Shown: positions 19,148 through 30,506 of the stretch, one piece after another
Layout: each line of letters starts with the position of its first letter
How positions within the stretch are numbered: the stretch's first letter is position 1
Assembly (NCBI RefSeq): GCF_011074885.1
Contig: NC_054686.1
Coordinates: 558,001-622,000, forward strand
Origin: Brettanomyces bruxellensis
Taxonomy: Eukaryota > Ascomycota > Pichiomycetes > Pichiales > Pichiaceae
Length of the DNA: 64,000 nt
Reading direction: 5' to 3'
Program-made: the position numbers and the translations under genes
The notes under the pieces: model-generated
The model's database searches: none
Told to the model about the DNA's origin: nothing
The model's input: the letters and a program-made list of their open reading frames with translations, nothing else

Positions 19148-20167
19148 ATGGCAACATCGGAATCTTTATTTGGTAACAACTTTACTGAGGAGTCACATGA
19201 AGCTCAAGAAAACGTCGAGCCTTTCGAGGACAAGGAGGTGGATATTGGAAAGACGTTGATAACGTACCGTGTTCTTGTGTCGAGAAGAGAGGCAGGTGCA
19301 ATTATTGGACGCAATGGTGACAATATAACGCGTATAAGGAATGACAACAACGTGAAGGCAGGTGTTTCCAAGGTCGTCGAAGGTTGTATTGATAGAATAC
19401 TGATAGTAACTGGAATGGTGGATAATGTTCCAAATGCATTGGTTTCGATTGCCAAATCTGTTGCCGAGGCAAATGCAGAAACGGTCAGACAGGCTAATGA
19501 AAAGGGCACAGACCCTACGAGTCTTATCACGTACGAGTATTTCCCGTTGAAGCCACTCACTCAACGGCCGGGCCCAAATGATCCGGAATACGCGGAAACG
19601 TTGTTTTTAAGGCTTCTAATACCAAATGTTCAGATGGGAACTTTGATCGGCAAGGGCGGTTCAAGAATTAAGGGAATTCAGGAATCATGCGACGTGAAGA
19701 TGGTTGCCTCGAAGGGCTATTTGGAAAACTCCACCGAGAGACTGGTAGAGTTACTTGGAAGGGAAGAAAATGTCCGAAAAGCACTTGCAGAAATATCCAG
19801 GTGCTTGTTGTGTGACTTCCAAGGAGCCGTGACAGCTACATTTTATACGCCAAGCACATCAATGCCATCGTATAGGAGAAGGAGGGAGAACAGAACTACT
19901 GGCAAGGAGCTTATTCGTAAAATAAGTTTCCCTAACGAGTATATCGGAGCCCTGATTGGAAGAAGAGGCTCGAGAATTCAGGAGGTGAGACGCTCTTCGA
20001 ATTGTGCAATTGCAATCGAATCTGATTCACGGGATGGATCCGAGGAAGGAGGAGTGAGGGAGGTCACACTTATTGGAACAAAGCCAAACATTGATCAGGC
20101 CGTCGAGATGCTTACAGATTTCTATGAGAGGGAGAAGAACAGACGGGAAAGTGAACGGGAAGAATAA
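19148..20167 (+). CDS. HEK2: three-KH-domain RNA-binding protein, Hek2/Khd1-like
   Basis: A 339-residue protein with three KH domains: about 40-110 (RREAGAIIGRNGDNITRIR), 150-222 (NVQMGTLIGKGGSRIKGIQ) and 254-325 (NEYIGALIGRRGSRIQEVR). Each has the GxxG loop that grips single-stranded RNA. The spacing, the linker with YEYFPLKPL, and the short tail fit yeast Hek2/Khd1, which represses translation of specific mRNAs such as ASH1 and affects telomere silencing. Pbp2 is the related alternative. Hek2 proteins are usually somewhat longer (about 380) because of acidic tails missing here. It converges with RPS3. Confidence 0.78.
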   Translation: MATSESLFGNNFTEESHEAQENVEPFEDKEVDIGKTLITYRVLVSRREAGAIIGRNGDNITRIRNDNNVKAGVSKVVEGCIDRILIVTGMVDNVPNALVSIAKSVAEANAETVRQANEKGTDPTSLITYEYFPLKPLTQRPGPNDPEYAETLFLRLLIPNVQMGTLIGKGGSRIKGIQESCDVKMVASKGYLENSTERLVELLGREENVRKALAEISRCLLCDFQGAVTATFYTPSTSMPSYRRRRENRTTGKELIRKISFPNEYIGALIGRRGSRIQEVRRSSNCAIAIESDSRDGSEEGGVREVTLIGTKPNIDQAVEMLTDFYEREKNRRESEREE

Positions 20168-20746
20168 GGCACACAGACGGGTAGAGAAGTACTTCACCAT
20201 GCGATATTTGCAAAGAACATTCAACGAATCAACATGCAGGATAACTTTTATGTCATAGTATCAGCATTGTCACGTTCTGACCTGGGAGGCTTTTTTCTAT
20301 ATCGTGTGTTTTATGTTAATGATCTAATTAAGCCACACATTTGCTATCGAGCTTGCTGCCTTTTTCTGTCCTTCATTTTATGCTTCCTTTGCTTAGGCAC
20401 TGTACATTAATGCTGCTTTCATTTTATATTGCCTTTTTTTTATTTTTTTTTATTTGGTCGTCGTCCAGCTTGGCACCGGTTTCGAATACCAATGTTTTGT
20501 TTGGCTACTGCTACAAAATCCTTGCTTGCCTTTTCCAGTACTTTTTTTTTCACTTTTTTTTGTTTAGTTTCGTTTCGTCTCTACTTTTCTTTTACAGGTC
20601 AAACATCTAAAATGTATATTTTCTTAAGCAGATTACCAGCAAACAGAAAGTAAGTAAAAAGAAATATCTTTATTACTATTATGCGGATAAAAAGCGTGGC
20701 AGATACATACATATCAGACTAAAAAAGCAGAGCCAGAAAGCTTAAC
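20168..20746. other. convergent intergenic region, HEK2-like and RPS3 3' ends
   Basis: About 580 bases between convergent genes, T-rich on the + strand (20430-20590). It presumably holds both 3' untranslated regions. No RNA gene seen. Confidence 0.5.
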
Positions 20747-21532
20747 TTAAGCCTCTGGAGCTGGAGCAACCTCCTCAGCTGGAGCAGCTTCTTCGACTGG
20801 AGCAGCTTCAGCATCCTCAGCAGGAACATCCTTAACCTCAGTGTTATCACCACCGACAACATTGACGAATGGAGTCTCAATTGCCTCGGTTTCCTTTGGC
20901 TCGTGAACAATAACGGCATCAGGCAAAGCCTTTGGACCTCTCTGGGAGGTGGCTGGGTCAAGCATGATCTTAACCTTAAGACCCAAGACACCCTGTCTCA
21001 TCAAAACGTGTCTGCAGGCAACATCGATGAAGTCCTTGGCTGGCTGACCGGTGTGGATCATGAAACCATCGGCAAACTTCATAGCCTTAGCCCTGGCACC
21101 CTTGGCCTTACCAGCAATGATAACCTCAACACCCTTGGCACCGGCCTCCATGGCGAATCTGATGACACCGTAAGCGGCTCTTCTGACAGCCAAACCGTTC
21201 AACAACTTGAATCTCAAAGACTCACACTGGGTAGCAGCAGACAAACCCTTGTCTCTAACTCTCTCGGCGTACAAGACGATCGAACCTGGGGCAAAGTGGA
21301 ATCTCTTCTGGAGCAACATGGTCAACTCTCTAATTCTTCTACCCTTCTCACCAAGAACCATAGCGGTCTGCGAAGCTCTGATGATAACATCAGTCTTGGT
21401 TGGGGTAATTCTAACCTCAACACCAGCGTAACCTTCCTCAGGCAACTCTCTGGTGAAGAACTCGTTCAACTCGGCGTAGAAAACACCGTCAGCGACCAAC
21501 TTTCTGGTCTTGGAGATATGTGATGCAACCAT
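20747..21532 (-). CDS. RPS3: 40S ribosomal protein uS3
   Basis: A 261-residue uS3. It has the N-terminal KH-type region ([37 protein letters not shown]), the segment [20 protein letters not shown] and the C-terminal domain [13 protein letters not shown]. uS3 sits at the mRNA entry tunnel on the 40S head. The C-terminus is a repetitive acidic tail ([15 protein letters not shown]). The length exceeds yeast Rps3 (240) only through that tail. No intron is needed: the ATG at 21532 starts the expected [20 protein letters not shown]. Codon bias is strong, and the promoter region carries Tbf1- and Cbf1-type sites. Confidence 0.98.
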   Translation of the reverse strand: MVASHISKTRKLVADGVFYAELNEFFTRELPEEGYAGVEVRITPTKTDVIIRASQTAMVLGEKGRRIRELTMLLQKRFHFAPGSIVLYAERVRDKGLSAATQCESLRFKLLNGLAVRRAAYGVIRFAMEAGAKGVEVIIAGKAKGARAKAMKFADGFMIHTGQPAKDFIDVACRHVLMRQGVLGLKVKIMLDPATSQRGPKALPDAVIVHEPKETEAIETPFVNVVGGDNTEVKDVPAEDAEAAPVEEAAPAEEVAPAPEA

Positions 21533-23834
<2,302 letters not shown>

Positions 23835-23991
23835 GTATGCAAACTTTTGGACTTTTGCCTTTCTTTTTCTCTTGTTCTAGATATAGTAGAGAAATGGATA
23901 ACTTATAATTCAGCGCTATCTTTTGATTTCTGTACAAGCATATACATGATGAGGAAAACATTCTGCATAGGATATAACGATGTAATAGATT

Positions 23992-24022
<31 letters not shown>

Positions 24023-24165
24023 TATTCATGCATTCTCTATCGATAACATGTTTAAATGGAATTCTAAACTCCAACTACTTACTTGTGCAATTGGTGGCAA
24101 GACGAGCTTTAAACATAACATGTTCATATTAGTTTGTACAGGACTTGGCTCTATAATTAGATCAT
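23835..24165. other. intergenic region with poly(T)/ATTT tract
   Basis: About 330 bases with a T-rich low-complexity stretch at 23990-24025 between the kinase and the FBXO21-like gene. Nothing else seen. Confidence 0.5.
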
Positions 24166-25992
24166 ATGATTTTATCTTCAAACAAATATGAAAATACCAA
24201 ATTGTTTGACAAGATCGTATTTGAAAAGAGCTCCAAATATTCGCAAATATCAGTTGAGATATGGCAACTAATATGCATAAATTTATCCTCAAATGATATA
24301 TTCCATTTGATGGAGTGCTCGAAACAGCTAAATGATACATTGAAGAGTGATGTTATATGGAGGCATCGTGTTATTAATCGCTGGTACGGACCCATATATT
24401 ATACAATAGGAGGTATTGAAAACAGGATTCCGGTTGATCACTTTTTTGAGGTTTATAAGGAACATTATAGAAATGATAGGGCAATTGATCGTGCGGTTTT
24501 GCAAATCAGTGAGATGCAAGAAAACGAATCGGGTCAATGTCATAAACAAGGCCTAGTATCGATCATAGAAAAGCTTATTGGGGGCAAACCTGAGAATGTG
24601 GTACCTGAACTCTTAAATATTCGTCATCATTTAACCTTTGAATCTTTTTACTCAAAGTCTAAATTTATAAAGGATAGGAGAAATGCGTTGGTATATAAAT
24701 TGGAGCATTTGAATCAGGTATTTGTGGCCTCGGCATTCCTAGAGGCCATTCAATGTAGGATTGTGCTGGATCTTTTATGCAATTTATACTATTTCGACAA
24801 AGAACCTGCAAATATTGAGTTGTGCTTATTACAATTCAGTGCTGTTGATCCACATTTTTTTGAGCTTTGCCTGGCCAGAAATCATGCTAGAGAACATACA
24901 CTTTTGAAGTTGAGGAAAGACCAGGGTTTGCTTGAGAAATCTTCATTCGATATTATAAAAAGTATCATAAAGGAATTTCGAAGTACCGTGAGTGACATGG
25001 GAGGAAATAAAGTTTTGACAGGCTTACATACAGGAGGAAAGATATATTTCGAGAATGCACTAATGGACAGAGCATATAGTGATGAAAGTATGTCAGTTGA
25101 AGTAGATTCCGAGGTATTATACAATATTCCAAATAATATTGCAATAGTTAAGTCTTTTTGTAATGAGCTTGGTGTCGACGTGAGGGTTAATTCGATGCTT
25201 ATAGAATGCCTTAATGCACAAGGAAATAGATTTGGAGTTATTCCACTTGACAGGGCAGTTTCGGTTGATATAAACATTCTCCCTGATAGAGTGAGAAACT
25301 TTGAGGACGGCAATAGAAGCTATTGCACGTATGCGATCGAGAACTTGCTTGGAATCAGCAAATCCAGTGGTATTAGACATTCAAGATTATCACGGAAAGA
25401 AGACATAAATGCGACTCAGGCAGACAGCCGGGCCATTATATATAACGAATTTGTCAGAGACAGTATAAGAACTTTCACACGCTTATGCATCAAAGCATTT
25501 GAACACAAACTTGATATTGAAACCTCAAAAGACCTCATTGACTTTGCATCTGATCATAGATATCCCATCCTGCTTATAATGCTAAAAAATTACATGAAAA
25601 AGTTCAAAGGAACACCAACTCATTTGCAGATTATGGAGGAAATAGAGACGAAGTTGCTGGAATATGAGGATACACACTTTGATAAAGAGAACGGCCTACA
25701 ATTTGGATACTCTGATGAAAACAGTAGAAAACTCCAGACGGCAAGTGAATTGCAGGTAGGAGAAATAGTTTTTTCTCCTAAAGCAGAGGCAGCAATTATA
25801 ATTGCAATTCATATGGACCCAAGAACGTATTTCTGCCTTACAGCCGGAAATTACCTTGTAATATTTTCCGAGCATGAACTGAGGAGGAAGAACTTTAACG
25901 ATGAGGTTGTGTATCAATTTGCAGATTACGATGATCTCGGAGCGTTTTTTAAGAGATTTGATTGGACCGCAAGGAGATTCGTGAGAATATAA
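24166..25992 (+). CDS. F-box protein of FBXO21 type (SirB1-like and YccV-like regions)
   Basis: A 608-residue protein. Residues about 27-75 form an F-box (QISVEIWQLICINLSSNDIF, LMECSKQLNDTL, VIWRHRVINRWYG). The long middle region is helical and corresponds in position to the SirB1/transglutaminase-like region of FBXO21 proteins, though I cannot see conserved catalytic residues. The last 100 residues (LQVGEIVFSPKAEAAIIIAI, YLVIFSEHELRR, DDLGAFFKRFDWTARRFV) match the YccV-like hemimethylated-DNA-binding domain and the end motif of fungal and animal FBXO21 relatives. It should be an SCF substrate adaptor. The family call is an inference from domain order; the protein looks strongly diverged. Confidence 0.65.
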   Translation: MILSSNKYENTKLFDKIVFEKSSKYSQISVEIWQLICINLSSNDIFHLMECSKQLNDTLKSDVIWRHRVINRWYGPIYYTIGGIENRIPVDHFFEVYKEHYRNDRAIDRAVLQISEMQENESGQCHKQGLVSIIEKLIGGKPENVVPELLNIRHHLTFESFYSKSKFIKDRRNALVYKLEHLNQVFVASAFLEAIQCRIVLDLLCNLYYFDKEPANIELCLLQFSAVDPHFFELCLARNHAREHTLLKLRKDQGLLEKSSFDIIKSIIKEFRSTVSDMGGNKVLTGLHTGGKIYFENALMDRAYSDESMSVEVDSEVLYNIPNNIAIVKSFCNELGVDVRVNSMLIECLNAQGNRFGVIPLDRAVSVDINILPDRVRNFEDGNRSYCTYAIENLLGISKSSGIRHSRLSRKEDINATQADSRAIIYNEFVRDSIRTFTRLCIKAFEHKLDIETSKDLIDFASDHRYPILLIMLKNYMKKFKGTPTHLQIMEEIETKLLEYEDTHFDKENGLQFGYSDENSRKLQTASELQVGEIVFSPKAEAAIIIAIHMDPRTYFCLTAGNYLVIFSEHELRRKNFNDEVVYQFADYDDLGAFFKRFDWTARRFVRI

Positions 25993-26073
25993 ATCGCTTC
26001 ATAAACTTGTTTAATAAATAATCGTCATTGGCATTACAAACATAAATATTATTTATGCTTCAAATTACACTCA

Positions 26074-27126
26074 TCAGTAATCAATCAGCGCAACTGCTCC
26101 TCTTGAAAGCCTTTTAGTGGAGTAGAATCGTCTGTAAGGGGTGTATCGCACAGGAATAAACTTATCCATCAGTAAATTCTGACAGAGAGAAAAACAGTTT
26201 GAGCTAATCCAATATAGCACTAAAGCAGCAGGTGCCTGAGTGGACATAGCCATTAGAAATATAATAGAACCTCTAGACATGGTCATTATCATATCAAAGG
26301 CAGTGGGTCTAAGCGAATTCCGAACACCTCGAGTAGTTAACTTCATGAGGTCAGCAGTCGCAAAATTCCACTCCGCATTGGCCAATGCAAAGATTCCTAG
26401 AATAACTGGAAGTACAAAGTATGGATCACTAACAGCCAAATCGGTCAAATATCCAAGTCCTTCTGTTGTGAGTGTAGGATCGATAGGTCTTGTTCCTAGA
26501 GCACTCCATCCAGTTAACGTTCGAAGCATGTATGAAATGGAGACCCATAAGGGGATCTGAACTGCGGGTAATAACATAAATTTCCAACTTTGGCAACCGT
26601 TCTCCTTAAAAATCTTTCTTTGCCTCCTGAATTTTTCCTTGGAGGCTAGAATCATAATTTTATCACCTGTCAAACCTTCTGTTTCACTCTTGATTGGCGG
26701 CGACTTATTCGGATTCAGCTTTCTGGCCAGTTGTGACTCCTGACCTTTGGCCGCAAGCTTGATTTTCAACACAGGAGATAGCGCGTTGATAATGGGACGA
26801 AAACTATTCTGCTTCTGGAAACCTTTCCGCTGAATTATGGCCAACGGTAGAGTAATTACTGATCTGAGTGCAATAGTAAGCAACGGGATAAACCCCCACC
26901 ATGGAATTCCTGACATTGAGTGGATCATTTCTATATACATGGTTCCCTGATCTAGTATTGCGATAATAGGCTCCATTGTGAAGTTTCTGGTCTGAAAGTT
27001 GTGTGGTTTGCGGGCCATTATATTATTTTGAAAGCTGCTTTTGGGTATAAAGCTGGCTTTTAGTAAACCTGACTGTTGTGACAATAAACATCTTGCAGCC
27101 AGTCTTTTTGGTGATTGCAGAAACAT
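26074..27126 (-). CDS. COX18: mitochondrial inner-membrane insertase Cox18
   Basis: A 350-residue Oxa1/YidC-family protein. The first 50 residues are basic with few acids and form a mitochondrial presequence. Then come membrane segments around 72-95 (PWWGFIPLLTIALRSVITLP), a matrix hairpin rich in Lys/Arg (115-175), GCQSWKFMLLPAVQIPLWVS at about 180-198, and further segments near 235-260 and 285-315 (LMAMSTQAPAALVLYWISS). The SRP-independent Cox18 branch moves the Cox2 C-terminal tail across the inner membrane. Length (Cox18 316, Oxa1 402) and the GCQ..K..LP.FQIP pattern favour Cox18 over Oxa1. It is divergent from SPT4. Confidence 0.85.
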   Translation of the reverse strand: MFLQSPKRLAARCLLSQQSGLLKASFIPKSSFQNNIMARKPHNFQTRNFTMEPIIAILDQGTMYIEMIHSMSGIPWWGFIPLLTIALRSVITLPLAIIQRKGFQKQNSFRPIINALSPVLKIKLAAKGQESQLARKLNPNKSPPIKSETEGLTGDKIMILASKEKFRRQRKIFKENGCQSWKFMLLPAVQIPLWVSISYMLRTLTGWSALGTRPIDPTLTTEGLGYLTDLAVSDPYFVLPVILGIFALANAEWNFATADLMKLTTRGVRNSLRPTAFDMIMTMSRGSIIFLMAMSTQAPAALVLYWISSNCFSLCQNLLMDKFIPVRYTPYRRFYSTKRLSRGAVALIDY

Positions 27127-27491
27127 TTAACCTGCAATGTTCTATACCTGGTTCCGTAATAAATATACTTCAGCACCAAAAACTATAAGGAAACGGCGTT
27201 ATTAATCAGGATCGCTTTTAATTTTTATCCATACTCTTTATTTTTATTTTGAATATTTTCCCCATTTACTCGCTTGAACTTTTTTTATCCCATGGTCTTG
27301 AAGCGTTCAACATCCAGAAAGCTTTGCTTTACCTATTTATTTCCACTTTGCAACCCCCTAAGATCCCTAAATTGATATTATAGATTTCTCTTCGATTATA
27401 CGTGATTGTAAACAAATTCAGTTTACCCCTACGAAAAGTATACTATTTACAATTCAAGTAACGTTCTTGACACACCAAACAACTTTTCAGC
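27127..27491. promoter_or_regulatory. divergent promoter of COX18 and SPT4
   Basis: About 365 AT-rich bases between divergent genes. Presumably holds both promoters; no specific site recognised. Confidence 0.5.
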
Positions 27492-27914
27492 ATGTCATTA
27501 AAAAGAACCAGGGCAACACCAAAACTAAATAGAGCATGCATGCTTTGTGGAGTGGTTCAATCGATGACGGTAAGTACTTTGATTAGAGCGGGTTCAAAGC
27601 AGAATTTGAAACTAACAAATATACAAAATTTCACATAGGAGTTCAGGAATGATGGCTGTCCTAACTGCGAATCTGTGTTACATTTCACAGACAATGAAGA
27701 TATGATAAGGGAATGCACTTCGCCTACATTTGAAGGATTAGTTGCGTACAAAGGAGAAAAGACATCATGGGTGGCAAGGTGGCTACGAATCGAGAACTTT
27801 GTTCCGGGAATGTACGCTGTTCGTGTTTCAGGAAAACTTCCTGAAGATATAAGTGGCGATTTGTACTCACAAGGGATAGAGTACAGGCCTAGGGATGGGA
27901 GTGTACGTGATTAG
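27492..27914 (+). CDS. SPT4: transcription elongation factor Spt4, two exons
   Basis: Exon 1 is 27492-27569 (26 codons) and exon 2 is 27639-27914. The intron (27570-27638, 69 nt) has donor GTAAGT, branch AACTAAC near 27611-27617 and acceptor ATAG. The spliced product is 117 residues. The zinc site is split by the intron: ACMLCGVVQ in exon 1 and GCPNC in exon 2, followed by the Spt4 core ECTSPTFEGLVA, SWVARWLRIENFVPGMYAVR and the end YRPRDGS. Spt4 pairs with the NGN domain of Spt5 (DSIF) and keeps RNA polymerase II processive; it also acts at kinetochores and heterochromatin. A 10-residue N-terminal extension relative to yeast Spt4 precedes the zinc site. Confidence 0.95.
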
Positions 27915-28442
27915 GCAGATGCTGTCCTTATTGTTGTATTAAAAATCATATATATTAATGGATATTAGAGGCTTTTTTTGGTATTTGGGATCTGCCTATG
28001 CGCAGCCCCAGTGCTAACTAACTGGTTGGCATTGGGCAGTCGTAGACAGACGCTTCCGTCGTATGTAAGGATGCGTAGAGCATCGTATTATTAAGCGCAA
28101 AAGGTTCAGCCAGAAAGGTAATAGAAAAAGAAAAAACATTATCTCGGATAATAATAAAAGAAGTGCATGTGAGAAAAAAATTTTCCCCTTACAAAGCGAT
28201 TGGAAGTCCCAACTTTTTTCCATCCCATTATATTTGCTTCCCTATACGAGGAATGTGTTTAATTAAATTTTCAGTATAAGTAGGGACACGAATCTGGATT
28301 GTACCTCAACGCTATAACCACCGCCTTATCATTCATCCGTCCTAGAATTCTGCCCTTTCTGTATTTTTTAACTTCGTTGCAATTCAACGCCTATTTATTT
28401 TTTTCAGAAAACAAGCACTCCGCTTAGTATTATTAATCAAGA
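27915..28442. promoter_or_regulatory. upstream region of SAH1
   Basis: About 530 bases between SPT4 and SAH1. A TATA-like TATAAG near 28275 and a T-rich stretch just before 28415 fit a strong promoter. No RNA gene seen. Confidence 0.5.
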
Positions 28443-29795
28443 ATGCCAGCCCCAACACAACCATACAAAGTTGCCGATATTTCATTGGCTGCCTTTGGCC
28501 GTAAGGACATTGAGCTGTCCGAGAATGAGATGCCAGGTTTGATGTACATCAGAAAGAAGTATGGTCCAGCCCAACCTTTGAAAGGTGCCAGAATCTGCGG
28601 TTGTCTTCACATGACTATTCAGACTGCTGTTTTGATCGAGACTTTGGTCGCACTTGGTGCAGAGGTTGCATGGAGTTCATGTAACATTTACTCGACCCAG
28701 GACCACGCAGCTGCAGCAATTGCCGCATCGGGAGTCCCAGTCTTTGCCTGGAAGGGAGAGACCGAGGATGAATACATCTGGTGTATCAAGCAGGAGCTTT
28801 TCGCATTCAAGGACAACAAGCCATTCAACTTGATCTTGGATGACGGTGGAGACTTGACCAAATACGTGCATGATCACCACCCAGACCTCCTCAAGAACTG
28901 CTACGGTTTGTCCGAGGAGACCACCACCGGTGTGCACAACTTGTACAAGATGGTGAAGGACCACAAGTTGTTGGTTCCAGCCATCAATGTCAACGATTCC
29001 GTCACCAAGTCGAAGTTCGACAACCTTTACGGAATTAGAGAATCGTTGATCGACGGAATTAAGCGTGCCACCGACGTTATGATCGCCGGTAAGACTGCTG
29101 TTGTGTGTGGTTACGGTGATGTCGGTAAGGGATGTGCTGCAGCATACAGAGGTATGGGTGCCAAGGTCATTGTGACCGAGATCGACCCTATCAATGCATT
29201 ACAGGCCGCTATGGAGGGTTACCCTGTTGAGACCATGGACGAGGTTGCATCGGTCGGCCAAATCTTTGTTACAACCACCGGAAACAAGGACATTATCACC
29301 GGCAAGCACTTCGAGCAGATGAGAGAGGATGCCATTGTCTGCAACATCGGCCACTTCGACGTCGAGATCGACGTTGCTTGGTTGAAGAAGCACGCCAAGA
29401 GTGTTGTTAACATCAAGCCACAGGTCGACAGATACTTGCTGTCTTCTGGTAAGCACATCATCCTATTGGCTGATGGTAGATTGGTCAACTTGGGATGCGC
29501 CACTGGTCATGCCTCGTTTGTCATGTCCTGCTCTTTCTCCAACCAGGTTCTTGCCCAGATCGCCTTGTTCAACACCAACAATGCTCAGTTCAAGAGCCAG
29601 TTCCCAGAGTTCAAGGAGACTGGTCCATTTGAGTCCGGAAAGGTCGAGATCTTGCCAAAGATTTTGGACGAGACCGTTGCCAGATGCCATCTTGAGCACT
29701 TGGACGTCCACTTGACCACTTTGAGTGACGACCAGTCCGAGTACTTGGGTGTGTCCAAGTCCGGTCCTTACAAGGCCGAATACTACAGATACTAA
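28443..29795 (+). CDS. SAH1: S-adenosyl-L-homocysteine hydrolase
   Basis: A 450-residue NAD-dependent adenosylhomocysteinase that hydrolyses S-adenosylhomocysteine to adenosine and homocysteine, relieving product inhibition of methyltransferases. Motifs seen: [15 protein letters not shown], the substrate region [35 protein letters not shown]-binding [10 protein letters not shown] (about 221-230), [15 protein letters not shown], and the C-terminal [19 protein letters not shown] (Lys and Tyr reach the NAD of the partner subunit). Length matches the yeast enzyme (449). Codon use is strongly biased and GC-richer than neighbours, as expected for a highly expressed gene. CTG encodes invariant Leu residues 25 and 333. 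Confidence 0.98.
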   Translation: MPAPTQPYKVADISLAAFGRKDIELSENEMPGLMYIRKKYGPAQPLKGARICGCLHMTIQTAVLIETLVALGAEVAWSSCNIYSTQDHAAAAIAASGVPVFAWKGETEDEYIWCIKQELFAFKDNKPFNLILDDGGDLTKYVHDHHPDLLKNCYGLSEETTTGVHNLYKMVKDHKLLVPAINVNDSVTKSKFDNLYGIRESLIDGIKRATDVMIAGKTAVVCGYGDVGKGCAAAYRGMGAKVIVTEIDPINALQAAMEGYPVETMDEVASVGQIFVTTTGNKDIITGKHFEQMREDAIVCNIGHFDVEIDVAWLKKHAKSVVNIKPQVDRYLLSSGKHIILLADGRLVNLGCATGHASFVMSCSFSNQVLAQIALFNTNNAQFKSQFPEFKETGPFESGKVEILPKILDETVARCHLEHLDVHLTTLSDDQSEYLGVSKSGPYKAEYYRY

Positions 29796-30506
29796 GCGCG
29801 TGCCATTCGTTTGCATTGCGTTCTTTCTGCCCTTTATTTGCATCAACTGCATATACTATTTTATTTTTACGAGCGGCCTCTCGCTGTTATCTATTGATAT
29901 GATGCTAGGCTGACTGGCCTACACGTGCCAAGGGGATATATAGCTGCTGCTCCAAACGCATAGAGATACGTGTGCGGGCAATTACCTGGTAGCAGACATG
30001 AGATGCTTTTGCATATAGAGTCTCGTCTTTTTTCTGCCACCCACTGGCCTGGCTGCCCACGCTAATTTATTTTCTATTCGCACTTTTCTCTATTATTTTT
30101 TTTTTGTCTTTGGTTATTATTCTATTTGACGGCAATTGGCCCCATAGCATGCTATGGATGCTGGCTGCTGGCTATGAATCATCTCATTCTGGTCCTTCTT
30201 GTTTAATATTAGCTTTCTCTTCAACGGGTGTTTTCTTGTTTTAAGTTTTGACGTCAGGTCTGGTCTGTCTGTATGCACTGTAGAGCAATTTGTGAACGAT
30301 AACATATTTTTTTGGATCTAAATCTGCATCTAATTTTTTATTTTTATTTTTTTTATTGCTTATGATAAGTGAACGAGTGCATCCGCGCAACATAACAGGA
30401 GGCAATTAATTATTTCCTGCGGCTCATCTTTTCGTGCTATCTATTCCTACTAGAAGGTCTCCTTTTAAGGCTTCTTTAAACACTCCTAAGGCTACTAGAA
30501 ATTACG
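29796..30506. other. intergenic region with a 16-bp perfect palindrome
   Basis: About 710 bases between SAH1 and VID30. It contains CACGTG at 29922-29927 and the perfect palindrome CCATAGCATGCTATGG at 30142-30157. T-rich tracts lie near 30090 and 30340. No RNA gene seen. Confidence 0.5.

Noticed and set aside
20903..21523. 206-codon forward frame opposite RPS3
   Set aside because: Antisense shadow of a highly biased ribosomal protein gene; no family resemblance.
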